In this document: positions 1 through 6,071 of the stretch, piece after piece
Numbering within the stretch: the stretch's first letter is position 1
Layout of the letters: the number at the start of each line of letters is the position of its first letter
Translations under genes and position numbers: made by a program
Assembly (NCBI GenBank): GCA_036390995.1
Contig: DASWAT010000171.1
Coordinates: 1-15,022, forward strand
DNA length: 15,022 nt
Origin: DASQQQ01 sp036390995
Lineage (GTDB): Bacteria > Actinomycetota > UBA4738 > HRBIN12
Reading direction: 5' to 3'
The notes under the pieces: model-generated
Database searches by the model: none
The model's input: only the letters and a program-made list of their open reading frames with translations
What the model was told of the DNA's origin: nothing

Positions 1-2023
1 TCGGGTGGAGCGCGTGTACGGCCCTGCACGCCGCCAGCGCGTCCGACCACCGGCCGTGGAACCAGCGGATCCACCCGGCGTTGTCGTAGGCGACGTCGCC
101 GGGGTGGCCACGGTCGAGGGCGCGGTCCCCACCCCCGCCGCCGGGGTCGCCGGCCCCCCGCAGCACCGGATCGATCACGGCGGCGGCCTCGTCGAACCGT
201 CCCTCGTAGCCGAACGTCGCCGCGTGGATCCCAGCGTGCCAGCCGATCTGCAGCGCGTCACCCGTGGCCGACGCGAGCTCCATGCACCGGGCGCCGAGCC
301 GGCGAGCCTCCTCGAACCTGCCGCGCATGGCCAGCCCGTGCGCCAGCGGACCGAGCGCGTGGAGCAGCGTCTGCTCGTCCCCGGATGCTTCGGCCAGGGC
401 GACGGCCTGGCGGCAGAGCTCCTCCTGGGCGCCGAAGTCGCCGCCCAGGGCTACGATCCACGCCAGCTCGTTGATCGCCGCGGCAAGACGCGGCGAGCTG
501 GCCCGCTCGAACGATGCCACGGCCTCCCGGGCCTGGTCGCCGGCCGCCGCCAGGTCCGTCTCCCCGATCGATAGCGACGAGGCCAGCCGCATCTTCGTCG
601 CGGCCAGTCGAACGGGATCGTCTTCGGCGAGCTCGGCGAGCTCGCGCAGGGCGGGGAGGGCCACGCTGTGATCCGATGCCTCCTGGGCGTGCCAGGCGAT
701 CCGATCGAGGAGGCGCTCTCGTTCGGCGTGACCGGGCGGGGTCAGCTCGAGGGCGGCGCGGAGGTGCCCGAGAGCCTCGCGGTGCGCCTGCGCGCGCTCG
801 GCCAGCTCGGCGGCTTCCTGCAGCAGTCCGATCGCGACCGCGTCCCCCGTCGACGCGCTGCGGGCGACGTGGTAGGCGCGGACCGCGGGGAGCTCGTCGG
901 CCAGCGCCTCGGCCAGCTGAGCGTGGACCTCGCGCCGGCGGCCGGCGCCCATGCTCTCGTAGACGGCCTCCTGCGCGAGCGGGTGGGCGAAGTCGTAGGA
1001 AGCCGAACCACCCGGGCTCGCATCCGCCTGCTCGACCAGGAGCCCCCGGCGGACCAGCTCGTCCAGGGCCGTGCCGGCGCCCGGCATCGCCGCCTCGAGC
1101 TGCCGGAGCGCGAACGATCGGCCTAGGGCCGCCGACAGCTCGACGGCGTCCGCCGCCTGCGGGGAGAGCTCCGCGATCTCCATGCGGACCCGCTCCTTCA
1201 CGCTGACCGGGACCACCCTGGCGGCGGGGTCGCGCCGGAGCTGCTCGAGCAGCCCGACGGCGTACAGGGCGTTACCGCGGGTCCGGTCGAACAGCCACGA
1301 GCGCAGCTCCCCGCCCCCGACCTCGGCGCCCAGCGCACGGTCGGCCAGGATGGCGATGTCCTCGCTGTCGAGCGGGCGCAGCCGGAGCTCACGGGCTAGC
1401 CCGTCCTTCACCAGCGTGGAGACCAGCCGCCACAGGTCGGTGCGCTCCGTGACGGCGTACGGTCGCACTGCGCTGACCACCAGGAGCGGCGCCGCGAGCG
1501 GGTTGCGGCCGAGGTAGCCGAGCCATTCCCAGGTCGAGGGATCCGCCTGATGCAGGTCGTCAAGCACGAGCTGCACCGGACGGTCCTCGGCCAGACGACC
1601 GAGCAACCGCGCGAGCGCCTCGAGCACGGCCAGGCGGCCGACCGACCCGCCGGAGGAGTCGCGGCCCGACCCGGCTGACGGCCCGCCCCGGGCCGCCACC
1701 GAGGGCAGCGCCGCCGCCAGGGCGGCCCGCCGGTCGCCCACCAGGCGCCCGAGTTCGTCCGCGTCGCAGGAGCGCAGATGTCCCTCGAGCGCCTCGGCGA
1801 TGGTGGTGAACGGCATCGAGGCCGACAGCGGCGAGCCTCGGGCCATCAGGGTGGTCGCGCGCCGTCTGCTCCGCAGGATGTGCTCGGCGAGCAGGCGCGT
1901 CTTCCCGACGCCGGCGTCGCCCTCGACGATCACGATGCGTGAGCCGCTCCGGCCCACGCCCTCGAAGGCGTTCGAGAGCGACGCGAGCTCCTCCCGCCGC
2001 CCCACCAGCGTCGGGGCGTCCAT
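1..2023 (-). CDS. AAA+ ATPase/TPR transcriptional activator (LuxR- or SARP-like), 3' end outside window
   Basis: An unbroken minus-strand frame starts at ATG 2023 and runs off the left edge after about 674 codons. The N-terminus (MDAPTLVGRREEL) is the usual entry of regulator AAA+ domains. A Walker A motif GDAGVGKT lies at about residues 35-42 and a Walker B-like LVLDDLHQAD at about 152-161. These are followed by a winged-helix-like part and then Ala/Leu/Glu-rich helical repeats (for example residues with LGGDFGAQEEL and MRGRFEEARRLG) typical of TPRs. Proteins of this plan in actinobacteria usually end in a LuxR-type helix-turn-helix that binds DNA. That end would lie beyond the window, so the class is inferred. 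The start fits because a TACGAT hexamer sits 8 bases upstream with no ribosome binding site, suggesting a leaderless message. It is divergent from the gene at 2174; its target genes are unknown. Confidence 0.85.
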   Translation of the reverse strand, partial: MDAPTLVGRREELASLSNAFEGVGRSGSRIVIVEGDAGVGKTRLLAEHILRSRRRATTLMARGSPLSASMPFTTIAEALEGHLRSCDADELGRLVGDRRAALAAALPSVAARGGPSAGSGRDSSGGSVGRLAVLEALARLLGRLAEDRPVQLVLDDLHQADPSTWEWLGYLGRNPLAAPLLVVSAVRPYAVTERTDLWRLVSTLVKDGLARELRLRPLDSEDIAILADRALGAEVGGGELRSWLFDRTRGNALYAVGLLEQLRRDPAARVVPVSVKERVRMEIAELSPQAADAVELSAALGRSFALRQLEAAMPGAGTALDELVRRGLLVEQADASPGGSASYDFAHPLAQEAVYESMGAGRRREVHAQLAEALADELPAVRAYHVARSASTGDAVAIGLLQEAAELAERAQAHREALGHLRAALELTPPGHAERERLLDRIAWHAQEASDHSVALPALRELAELAEDDPVRLAATKMRLASSLSIGETDLAAAGDQAREAVASFERASSPRLAAAINELAWIVALGGDFGAQEELCRQAVALAEASGDEQTLLHALGPLAHGLAMRGRFEEARRLGARCMELASATGDALQIGWHAGIHAATFGYEGRFDEAAAVIDPVLRGAGDPGGGGGDRALDRGHPGDVAYDNAGWIRWFHGRWSDALAACRAVHALHP

Positions 2024-2031
2024 CGCGAGGC

Positions 2032-2055
2032 ATCGTAGCGCGCGCCTCCGGAGGC
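2032..2055 (-). promoter_or_regulatory. Candidate leaderless promoter and palindromic operator of the AAA+ regulator
   Basis: Read on the minus strand, TACGAT (2037-2032) matches the TAnnnT -10 pattern and stands 8 bases before ATG 2023, so transcription would begin at or near the start codon. Just upstream lies a perfect 12-base palindrome, GCCTCCGGAGGC (2044-2055), in the place of the -10/-35 spacer, where a bound regulator would block polymerase. No good -35 hexamer is visible. High GC makes short palindromes fairly common, so the operator role is a guess. Confidence 0.35.
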
Positions 2056-2082
2056 TTCCCTCCGACCCCGAGCACGCGCGGT

Positions 2083-2110
2083 GCCGGTTCCGTAGCCGGT
2101 TCCGTAGCCG
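2083..2110. repeat. Tandem 12-base direct repeat in divergent intergenic region
   Basis: GCCGGTTCCGTA occurs twice head to tail (2083-2094 and 2095-2106) and is followed by a further GCCG, giving 2.3 perfect units. It lies between the divergent AAA+ regulator (start 2023) and the small protein gene (start 2174). It could be a recent slippage duplication or two helically near-phased regulator sites; the sequence alone does not decide. Confidence 0.6.
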
Positions 2111-2173
2111 TTGCCGATGGAGAGCCCCTACCGGGAGGTGAGGATGGCCCCAACAGACTCGGAGGAGGCGGCG

Positions 2174-2482
2174 ATGATCGTGCGGATCGTTCGATTCACG
2201 TCGGGCCTGTCGGACGAGGAGGTCCGGGCGACGTACGAGGAGCGGGCCCCTCGGTACCGGGCGGTTCCGGGCCTGCTACAGAAGTACTACCTGCGCTTCC
2301 CGGAGACCGGCGAGCACGGCGCCGTCTACATCTGGGAGTCGGAGGAGGCTCTGGAGGCGTTCGGTCGCTCCGAGCTCGCCCACACCATCCCGGACGTGTA
2401 TCGGGTCCAGGGATCGCCCAGCGGCGAGGTGGCCGGCGTGGTCATGGTGCTGCACCCGAGCCTCGAGCGGGCGACCGGGTAG
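2174..2482 (+). CDS. Small YdhR/ABM-like dimeric alpha-beta barrel protein
   Basis: This 102-residue protein reads MIVRIVRFTSGL, an amphipathic helix region (SDEEVRATYEERAPRY), VPGLLQKYYLR, then GAVYIWESEEALEAF. This is the beta-alpha-beta pattern of stand-alone antibiotic-biosynthesis-monooxygenase/YdhR-like proteins, which form dimeric barrels and often act on small aromatic or unknown substrates. No catalytic residues can be assigned, so enzyme activity is not claimed. ATG 2174 is preferred because GGAGG lies about 7-10 bases upstream and the fold begins there. ATG 2144, with its own GGGAGG, would add ten polar residues. It is the first plus-strand gene of the region and stands 180 bases ahead of the DUF1326 gene, so a shared transcript is possible but not shown. 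Confidence 0.7.
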   Translation: MIVRIVRFTSGLSDEEVRATYEERAPRYRAVPGLLQKYYLRFPETGEHGAVYIWESEEALEAFGRSELAHTIPDVYRVQGSPSGEVAGVVMVLHPSLERATG

Positions 2483-2662
2483 GGGGGATGCAACAGGGCT
2501 GAAGGGGGGAGAGATGCGGATCCGGCTGTTCCTGCTATCGGCGCCTTCGAGGCGAGCGGTGCTCGACTCGGGGGAGGAGCACAGCGACCTGATGTTCAGC
2601 GGCTTCACCGCGCCCGACAGCAAGCCTACGCCGGCCTGCACGGGACAGGAAAGGAGATCGAC

Positions 2663-3259
2663 GTGGCGTACGAGATCGAGGGGGACTACTTCGAGGCCTG
2701 CAACTGCGAGGCCAGCTGTCCCTGCATCATGCTGAGCCCGGCCACCGAGGATACCTGCGATCTGGTGTTCGGCTGGCACGTCGCGAGCGGCCACAAGGAC
2801 GGCGTCTCGCTCGCTGGCCTGAACGTGGCCTTGGCGGTGCGGTCGCCCAAGCAGATGACGGACGGTGGCTGGACGGCCGCGCTGTACCTGGACGAGCGGG
2901 CGGATCCGGCGCAGACCGAGGCCCTCCAGACCATCTTCTCGGGCCAGGCGGGCGGCCACCTGGCGAACGTGGCGCCGCTGATCGGCACGGTGACCGGGGT
3001 CCAGAGCGCGCCGATCGTCTTCGAGAAGCGGGACGGCGTCCGCACGCTGCGCGTGGCCGACCTCATGGAAGCCGAGGTCGAGGAGCTGCGCGGCATGGAC
3101 GGGGAGCGCCCGGTGACGATCGACAACCCGCTCTTCTCCGCGCTCGTGCAGCCGGTGCGACAGGGTCGCTCGAAGAAGCTGTGGTACGAGGGCGCGTTCT
3201 CGTTCCAGACCTCGGCGCGCAACAGCTTCATCGCCGAGTTCCGGTACGAGGCGGCGTGA
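2663..3259 (+). CDS. DUF1326 domain-containing protein
   Basis: This 198-residue soluble protein starts at GTG 2663, with AAGGAG (2651-2656) correctly placed upstream. The N-terminus GDYFEACNCEASCPC carries the CxCxxxCxC cluster (Cys13, 15, 19, 21) that marks DUF1326, with a further Cys at about 32. Later features match the family: GWHVASGHKDGVSLAGLNV, and an ending that repeatedly uses basic and aromatic strands (KLWYEGAFSF). The biochemical role of the family is unknown. The Cys cluster at the extreme N-terminus suggests metal binding or thiol chemistry (inference). Its stop overlaps the GTG start of the DUF2182 membrane gene by four bases, so the two are translationally coupled and probably act together. 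Confidence 0.88.
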   Translation: MAYEIEGDYFEACNCEASCPCIMLSPATEDTCDLVFGWHVASGHKDGVSLAGLNVALAVRSPKQMTDGGWTAALYLDERADPAQTEALQTIFSGQAGGHLANVAPLIGTVTGVQSAPIVFEKRDGVRTLRVADLMEAEVEELRGMDGERPVTIDNPLFSALVQPVRQGRSKKLWYEGAFSFQTSARNSFIAEFRYEAA

Positions 3260-4053
3260 GGTCCGCGGTGGCGATCGCGACGCTGCGGGCCAGGTCGCTC
3301 GAGGTCCCCCGCGCGGTGGTCCTCCTCACGGGGGGGGCGTGGGCGCTGGCCATCGGGGCCGAGGTCGCCGGTCACGGCCGGGCGTTCGGGCACGACGCGC
3401 TGATCGAGGGCGGCATGCCGGTGCCGGCCGCCCTCGCCCTGTTCGTGCTGTCGTGGCAGGTGATGCTCGCGGCGATGATGCTGCCCTCGAGCGTGGGGAT
3501 GCTGCGCACGTTCGGACGCTTGGCGGCCCGGGAGCCGGATCCGGCGCGCAGCCGGACGGCGTTCGTCGCCGCCTACGGGCTCGTGTGGACGGGCTTCGGG
3601 TTCGCGGCCTTCGCCGGCGACGGCATCCTGCACCGGGCCGTGGACGCGTCACCGTGGCTCGGCGCGCACGAGTGGCTGATCGGTGGCGGCGTGCTGCTGG
3701 TCGCCGGCGCCTTCCAGTTCTCGGACCTCAAGGATCGGTGCCTGTCGGAGTGCCGGACGCCCCTGGGCTTCCTCATGGAACGCTACCGGCCCGGCGCCCG
3801 AGCCGCTTTCCGCGTGGGGGTCGCGCACGGCGCGTTCTGCGTGGGGTGCTGCTGGGCGCTGATGCTCGTGGGGTTCGCGGCGGGGGCCGGGAACCTGCTG
3901 TGGATGGCCGTGCTCACCACGGTCATGGCCGTCGAGCGGTCGGCCCCTCGCGGGCGCGCCATCGTGAGGCCGGTGGGTGCGGCGTTCGTCGCGCTCGCCG
4001 GCCTGGTCCTGCTCCACCCGATCTGGCTGCCCCCGATGCTGGGCACCGGGTAG
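3256..4053 (+). CDS. DUF2182 domain-containing integral membrane protein
   Basis: This 265-residue hydrophobic protein has about six to seven predicted membrane segments. The family signature WQVMLAAMMLPSS falls near residues 66-78, followed by FQFSDLKDRCLSECRTP (Cys162, Cys166) and HGAFCVGCCWALM (His191, Cys195, Cys198, Cys199). DUF2182 proteins are annotated as predicted metal-binding membrane proteins, and the Cys/His motifs here support that. Transport or metal insertion is inference. GTG 3256 overlaps the DUF1326 stop as GTGA; a longer upstream start at 3181 would overlap DUF1326 heavily and is rejected. The adjacency of DUF1326 and DUF2182 implies one membrane-associated module. The gene ends convergent with the hypothetical gene at 4063, inside an inverted repeat. 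Confidence 0.88.
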   Translation: MRSAVAIATLRARSLEVPRAVVLLTGGAWALAIGAEVAGHGRAFGHDALIEGGMPVPAALALFVLSWQVMLAAMMLPSSVGMLRTFGRLAAREPDPARSRTAFVAAYGLVWTGFGFAAFAGDGILHRAVDASPWLGAHEWLIGGGVLLVAGAFQFSDLKDRCLSECRTPLGFLMERYRPGARAAFRVGVAHGAFCVGCCWALMLVGFAAGAGNLLWMAVLTTVMAVERSAPRGRAIVRPVGAAFVALAGLVLLHPIWLPPMLGTG

Positions 4054-4075
4054 CCCGCCGCGCTACCCGGCGGGC
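4046..4075. terminator. Candidate bidirectional terminator holding both convergent stop codons
   Basis: CCGGGTAGC (4046-4054) and GCTACCCGG (4062-4070) form a perfect 9-base stem with a 7-base loop. The left arm contains the TAG of the DUF2182 gene, the right arm the complementary TAG of the minus-strand gene at 4063. An overlapping alternative stem, GCCCGCCG (4053-4060) with CGGCGGGC (4068-4075), shares the same bases, so the two folds exclude each other. No T-run follows on either strand, so this is a GC-only hairpin. Its position between convergent genes supports termination in both directions. Confidence 0.5.
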
Positions 4076-4851
4076 ACCACGCGGATCGTCGGCTTGTACG
4101 GGGGAGGATCGGGGGTGCGCGGGAACCGGAACAGGACCTCCACACGCTCCCACGGGACCAGCTCCACCGCATAGGCGTCGAGGACTCGCGCCTGCAGGCC
4201 CCCGGGGTCCAGGTCGGTGGGGGCGGACCGGCGTCCGTCCGGGAGCTGGATCCCACCGCGGTGGACGTCGCACAGCGTGTAGAGCTGGCCGGCGAAGCCG
4301 TGGACGACGGCCGGCGTGCCCGGTCCGGGCTCGAACCACGCGCACATGGCGCAGACCAGGCGGAGCTGGGCCGGGTACGCCTCGGCGGCGCGCCACCCGC
4401 GTTCGTGCTCGATGACCCGACCCCACATCGACACGGTGCCGACCACGGGCGGTGGTGGGTACGCGGGGCGGGGCCGGTCGAACACCTCCAGCGAGCGCGC
4501 CGCGTAGATGCCGCATGTGCATGCGGGATCGGGCGCCTCGTGCGACCGCCGCGTGAGGCCAACGAACGGGGGCGGGGTGCATCGGGCGCGAACCGCCCGC
4601 CGCGGCTCCCATGCGCCCGAGCCGGAGCCCACGGGGTGCAGCAGCGTACCCCTCTCGGGATCCTCCGAGAGGTTCCAGATCCGCCAGCCTCGGATGGGCT
4701 CGGCGAAGCGCTCGGGTGTCGGCGGTACCGCCATGCCGCACCCATCGTCGGCGCGGAACCCGAACGGCGCAAGGCACGGGCCCACGAGGTCCGCGGCCCG
4801 ATCCGGGCAGTGCACGGCGGGGGGACCATCGGCCGTCGGGTCCGGGACCAC
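4063..4851 (-). CDS. Hypothetical protein with conserved Cys motifs (CxCGIYA type)
   Basis: This is a soluble protein of about 262 residues with no signal peptide or membrane segment. Notable blocks are GWRIWNL near residue 55, a segment CTCGIYA near 111-117, then VVGTVSMWGRVIEHERGWRA near 136-154, CAMC near 167-170 and LCDVHRGG further on. The paired cysteines could bind zinc. I recognise the CxCGIYA/WGRVxEHExGxRA combination as common in uncharacterised actinobacterial proteins, but no function can be given. The start is uncertain. The frame is open well beyond, but codons upstream of GTG 4851 lose the high third-position GC, so coding probably begins at 4851 or at GTG 4815; ATG 4899 is the only upstream ATG nearby. 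It is divergent from the sulfur operon and convergent with the DUF2182 gene. Confidence 0.7.
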   Translation of the reverse strand: MVPDPTADGPPAVHCPDRAADLVGPCLAPFGFRADDGCGMAVPPTPERFAEPIRGWRIWNLSEDPERGTLLHPVGSGSGAWEPRRAVRARCTPPPFVGLTRRSHEAPDPACTCGIYAARSLEVFDRPRPAYPPPPVVGTVSMWGRVIEHERGWRAAEAYPAQLRLVCAMCAWFEPGPGTPAVVHGFAGQLYTLCDVHRGGIQLPDGRRSAPTDLDPGGLQARVLDAYAVELVPWERVEVLFRFPRTPDPPPYKPTIRVVPAG

Positions 4852-4883
4852 ACGCCCTGCTCGGGCTGTATGTCCGAGACCTA

Positions 4884-4911
4884 TGTTGGTCACAGGCATA
4901 CATGCCCAACA
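4884..4911. promoter_or_regulatory. Divergent control region with inverted repeat upstream of the sulfur operon
   Basis: The 75-base gap 4852-4926 separates the hypothetical gene from the nine-gene operon. It is markedly richer in A/T than its surroundings. It contains TGTTGG (4884-4889) and CCAACA (4906-4911), an inverted repeat with a 16-base spacer that itself encloses GCATACATGC. TATGTT (4882-4887) could serve as a -10 for the operon, but no convincing -35 is seen. The repeat overlaps or follows that position, so it is a plausible operator, perhaps for the PadR protein encoded in the same operon. AGGAGGT (4914-4920) is the ribosome binding site of the first gene. Confidence 0.4.
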
Positions 4912-4926
4912 CCAGGAGGTGTCGCG

Positions 4927-5295
4927 ATGGCCGACCGAGAGAAGCTCTTCATCATGGCGACGCACGGCCCGGAGGACGCCGAGCTCGCGACGATCCCGTT
5001 CGTCATGGGCTGCGCTGCCCTCGCCACCGAGATCGACGTCGTCATGGGGTTCCAGGCCGAAGGCGTTCGTCTCGTGCACCGTGGCGTGGCCGACAAGGTC
5101 GAGGCGCCCGAGTTCCCGCCGCTCGCCAAGCTGCTGGACGACTATCGCGAGCTCGGCGGCAAGCTCCTCGTCTGCAGCCCCTGTATCAAGAGCCGCGAGA
5201 TACCGGCGGAGGCGCTCGTGGAGGGGACCGAGATCGTGGCGGCCGCCCGCTTCGTGGTCGAGATCACCTCGGCGACGAACAGCCTCGTCTACTGA
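4927..5295 (+). CDS. DsrE-family sulfur-transfer protein
   Basis: This is a 122-residue cytosolic protein. The opening KLFIMATHGPEDAELATIPFVMGCAAL, the middle EIDVVMGFQAEGVRLV and the later GGKLLVCSPCIKSREI follow the DsrE/DsrF fold: a beta strand with a nucleotide-like loop, a helix, then a conserved Cys at the end of a strand. Cys83 and Cys86 (CSPC) and Cys29 are the candidate sulfur carriers. Proteins of this family accept and pass on persulfide sulfur, commonly to TusA. It is the first gene of the operon with an ideal AGGAGGT site six bases before ATG 4927, and TusA is encoded next. Which DsrE subtype it belongs to, and whether Cys83 or Cys86 carries sulfur, cannot be settled by eye. Confidence 0.85.
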   Translation: MADREKLFIMATHGPEDAELATIPFVMGCAALATEIDVVMGFQAEGVRLVHRGVADKVEAPEFPPLAKLLDDYRELGGKLLVCSPCIKSREIPAEALVEGTEIVAAARFVVEITSATNSLVY

Positions 5296-5308
5296 TCGCT
5301 TCATCAAC

Positions 5309-5339
5309 CGGCCGCGTCTGGCCGGCGGCCGCGCGGCCG
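5309..5339 (+). other. Strong GC stem-loop between dsrE-like gene and tusA
   Basis: CGGCCGCG (5309-5316) pairs perfectly with CGCGGCCG (5332-5339) around a 15-base loop. The right arm lies in a perfect 16-base palindrome made of two back-to-back GCGGCCGC octamers (5325-5340). No T-run follows, and the TusA ribosome binding site AAGGAGG begins two bases later at 5342, so a transcript stabiliser, processing site or leaky attenuator fits better than a true terminator. Confidence 0.4.
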
Positions 5340-5356
5340 CGAAGGAGGGTTCACAC

Positions 5357-5623
5357 ATGACCACGGCACTCAGCGAGAGCGACCTCGCGACCCTTACCCC
5401 GGGCAAGGTCGTGGACGCCAGGGGATCGGCCTGCCCAGGTCCGCTCCTCGAGGCCAAGAAGGGCATCGGGGGCGTGTCCGTCGGCAGCGTCCTGGAGATC
5501 TGGTCCAGCGACCCGAACACGAAGGGGGACATCGAAGCCTGGGCCGGCAAGGTCGGGCACGAGTTCCTCGGGATCCTCGTCGCGGACGGCTACGACCGGG
5601 TCTTCCTTCGCCGGACGAAGTGA
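5357..5623 (+). CDS. tusA: TusA-family sulfur carrier protein
   Basis: At 88 residues this is the usual TusA size. The motif VVDARGSACPGPLLEAKKGI holds the family CPxP element with the sulfur-carrying Cys26, followed by GSVLEIWSSDPNTKGDIEAWAGKVGHEFLG and a final strand GYDRVFLRR, as in TusA/SirA proteins. It carries sulfur as a persulfide in the cytosol and would exchange it with the DsrE-like protein encoded just upstream and with the Hdr-like complex encoded downstream. In known sulfur oxidisers, TusA and DsrE are encoded beside hdr genes in exactly this kind of setting. ATG 5357 is preceded by AAGGAGG with eight bases spacing. The next gene follows after seven bases. Confidence 0.93.
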   Translation: MTTALSESDLATLTPGKVVDARGSACPGPLLEAKKGIGGVSVGSVLEIWSSDPNTKGDIEAWAGKVGHEFLGILVADGYDRVFLRRTK

Positions 5624-5630
5624 GGCAGCG

Positions 5631-6071
5631 GTGGCGCCGCCCACGAGGATCCTCGTCCTGGCGTCGCTGTTGTGCGCGTACCCGGGGATCGACGCGACCG
5701 GGCAGGCGCACCTGGACTACCCGGCGAACACGTACGTCCTGCCCACGCCGGATCCGGTCATGTTCCCCGAGTGGTTCTACCTGTACGGCTACGAGCACGG
5801 GATCGACGGGATCCTGATCGCCTCCTGCGGCACCGACAGTCCCTACGAGGGCTCGTACGAGCAGCTCGCGGCCAGGATCAACCGGGTCTACGCGCAGATG
5901 AAGGAGCGCGGCCTCGACATCCGGCGCCTGAAGCTCACGGCGATCTGCTCGGTGTGCACGAAGGCGTTCGTGAAGGAGGTCGGGGACCTCGCGAAGGTGG
6001 TGGAGGAGCTCGGGCCCGCCGCCGACGAGCTCGCCCGGCAGCCGGCCGTCGTAGGGGGCGAGGCGTCGTGA
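5631..6071 (+). CDS. MvhD-like hydrogenase/heterodisulfide reductase iron-sulfur subunit
   Basis: This 146-residue cytosolic protein has its MvhD-like core at residues 6-115: LLCAYPGIDATGQAHLDYP, then FYLYGYEHGIDGILIASC, then YAQMKERGLDIRRLKLTAICSVCTKAF. MvhD carries a [2Fe-2S] cluster and passes electrons between HdrA and its partner; in QmoB the same domain is fused to the C-terminus. Cysteines present are Cys15, Cys66, Cys106 and Cys109. From memory of the family, the opening CxxC, the Cys before the GR turn and the second Cys of the GCxxxDCHY motif are missing (seen as SLLC, VLPTPDP and SCGTDSPYE), while a CSVC pair replaces the usual Ser-rich region. The cluster may therefore be absent or differently held. 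GTG 5631 follows the tusA stop by seven bases, and the stop overlaps the next gene by four. Confidence 0.75.
   Translation: MAPPTRILVLASLLCAYPGIDATGQAHLDYPANTYVLPTPDPVMFPEWFYLYGYEHGIDGILIASCGTDSPYEGSYEQLAARINRVYAQMKERGLDIRRLKLTAICSVCTKAFVKEVGDLAKVVEELGPAADELARQPAVVGGEAS

Noticed and set aside
5..1517. Several plus-strand frames of 110-230 codons opposite the AAA+ regulator
   Set aside because: They lie antisense to an unbroken minus-strand frame with Walker A and B motifs and TPR-like repeats, and they carry no motifs of their own.
3181..3255. Longer N-terminus for the DUF2182 gene
   Set aside because: It would overlap the end of DUF1326 by nearly 80 bases and add polar residues before the first helix. 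The GTGA overlap start at 3256 is the better choice.
4852..5550. Extension of the hypothetical minus-strand gene through the dsrE-like and tusA genes
   Set aside because: The frame stays open only as antisense to clearly coding DsrE-like and TusA genes, and codon third-position GC falls upstream of 4851.
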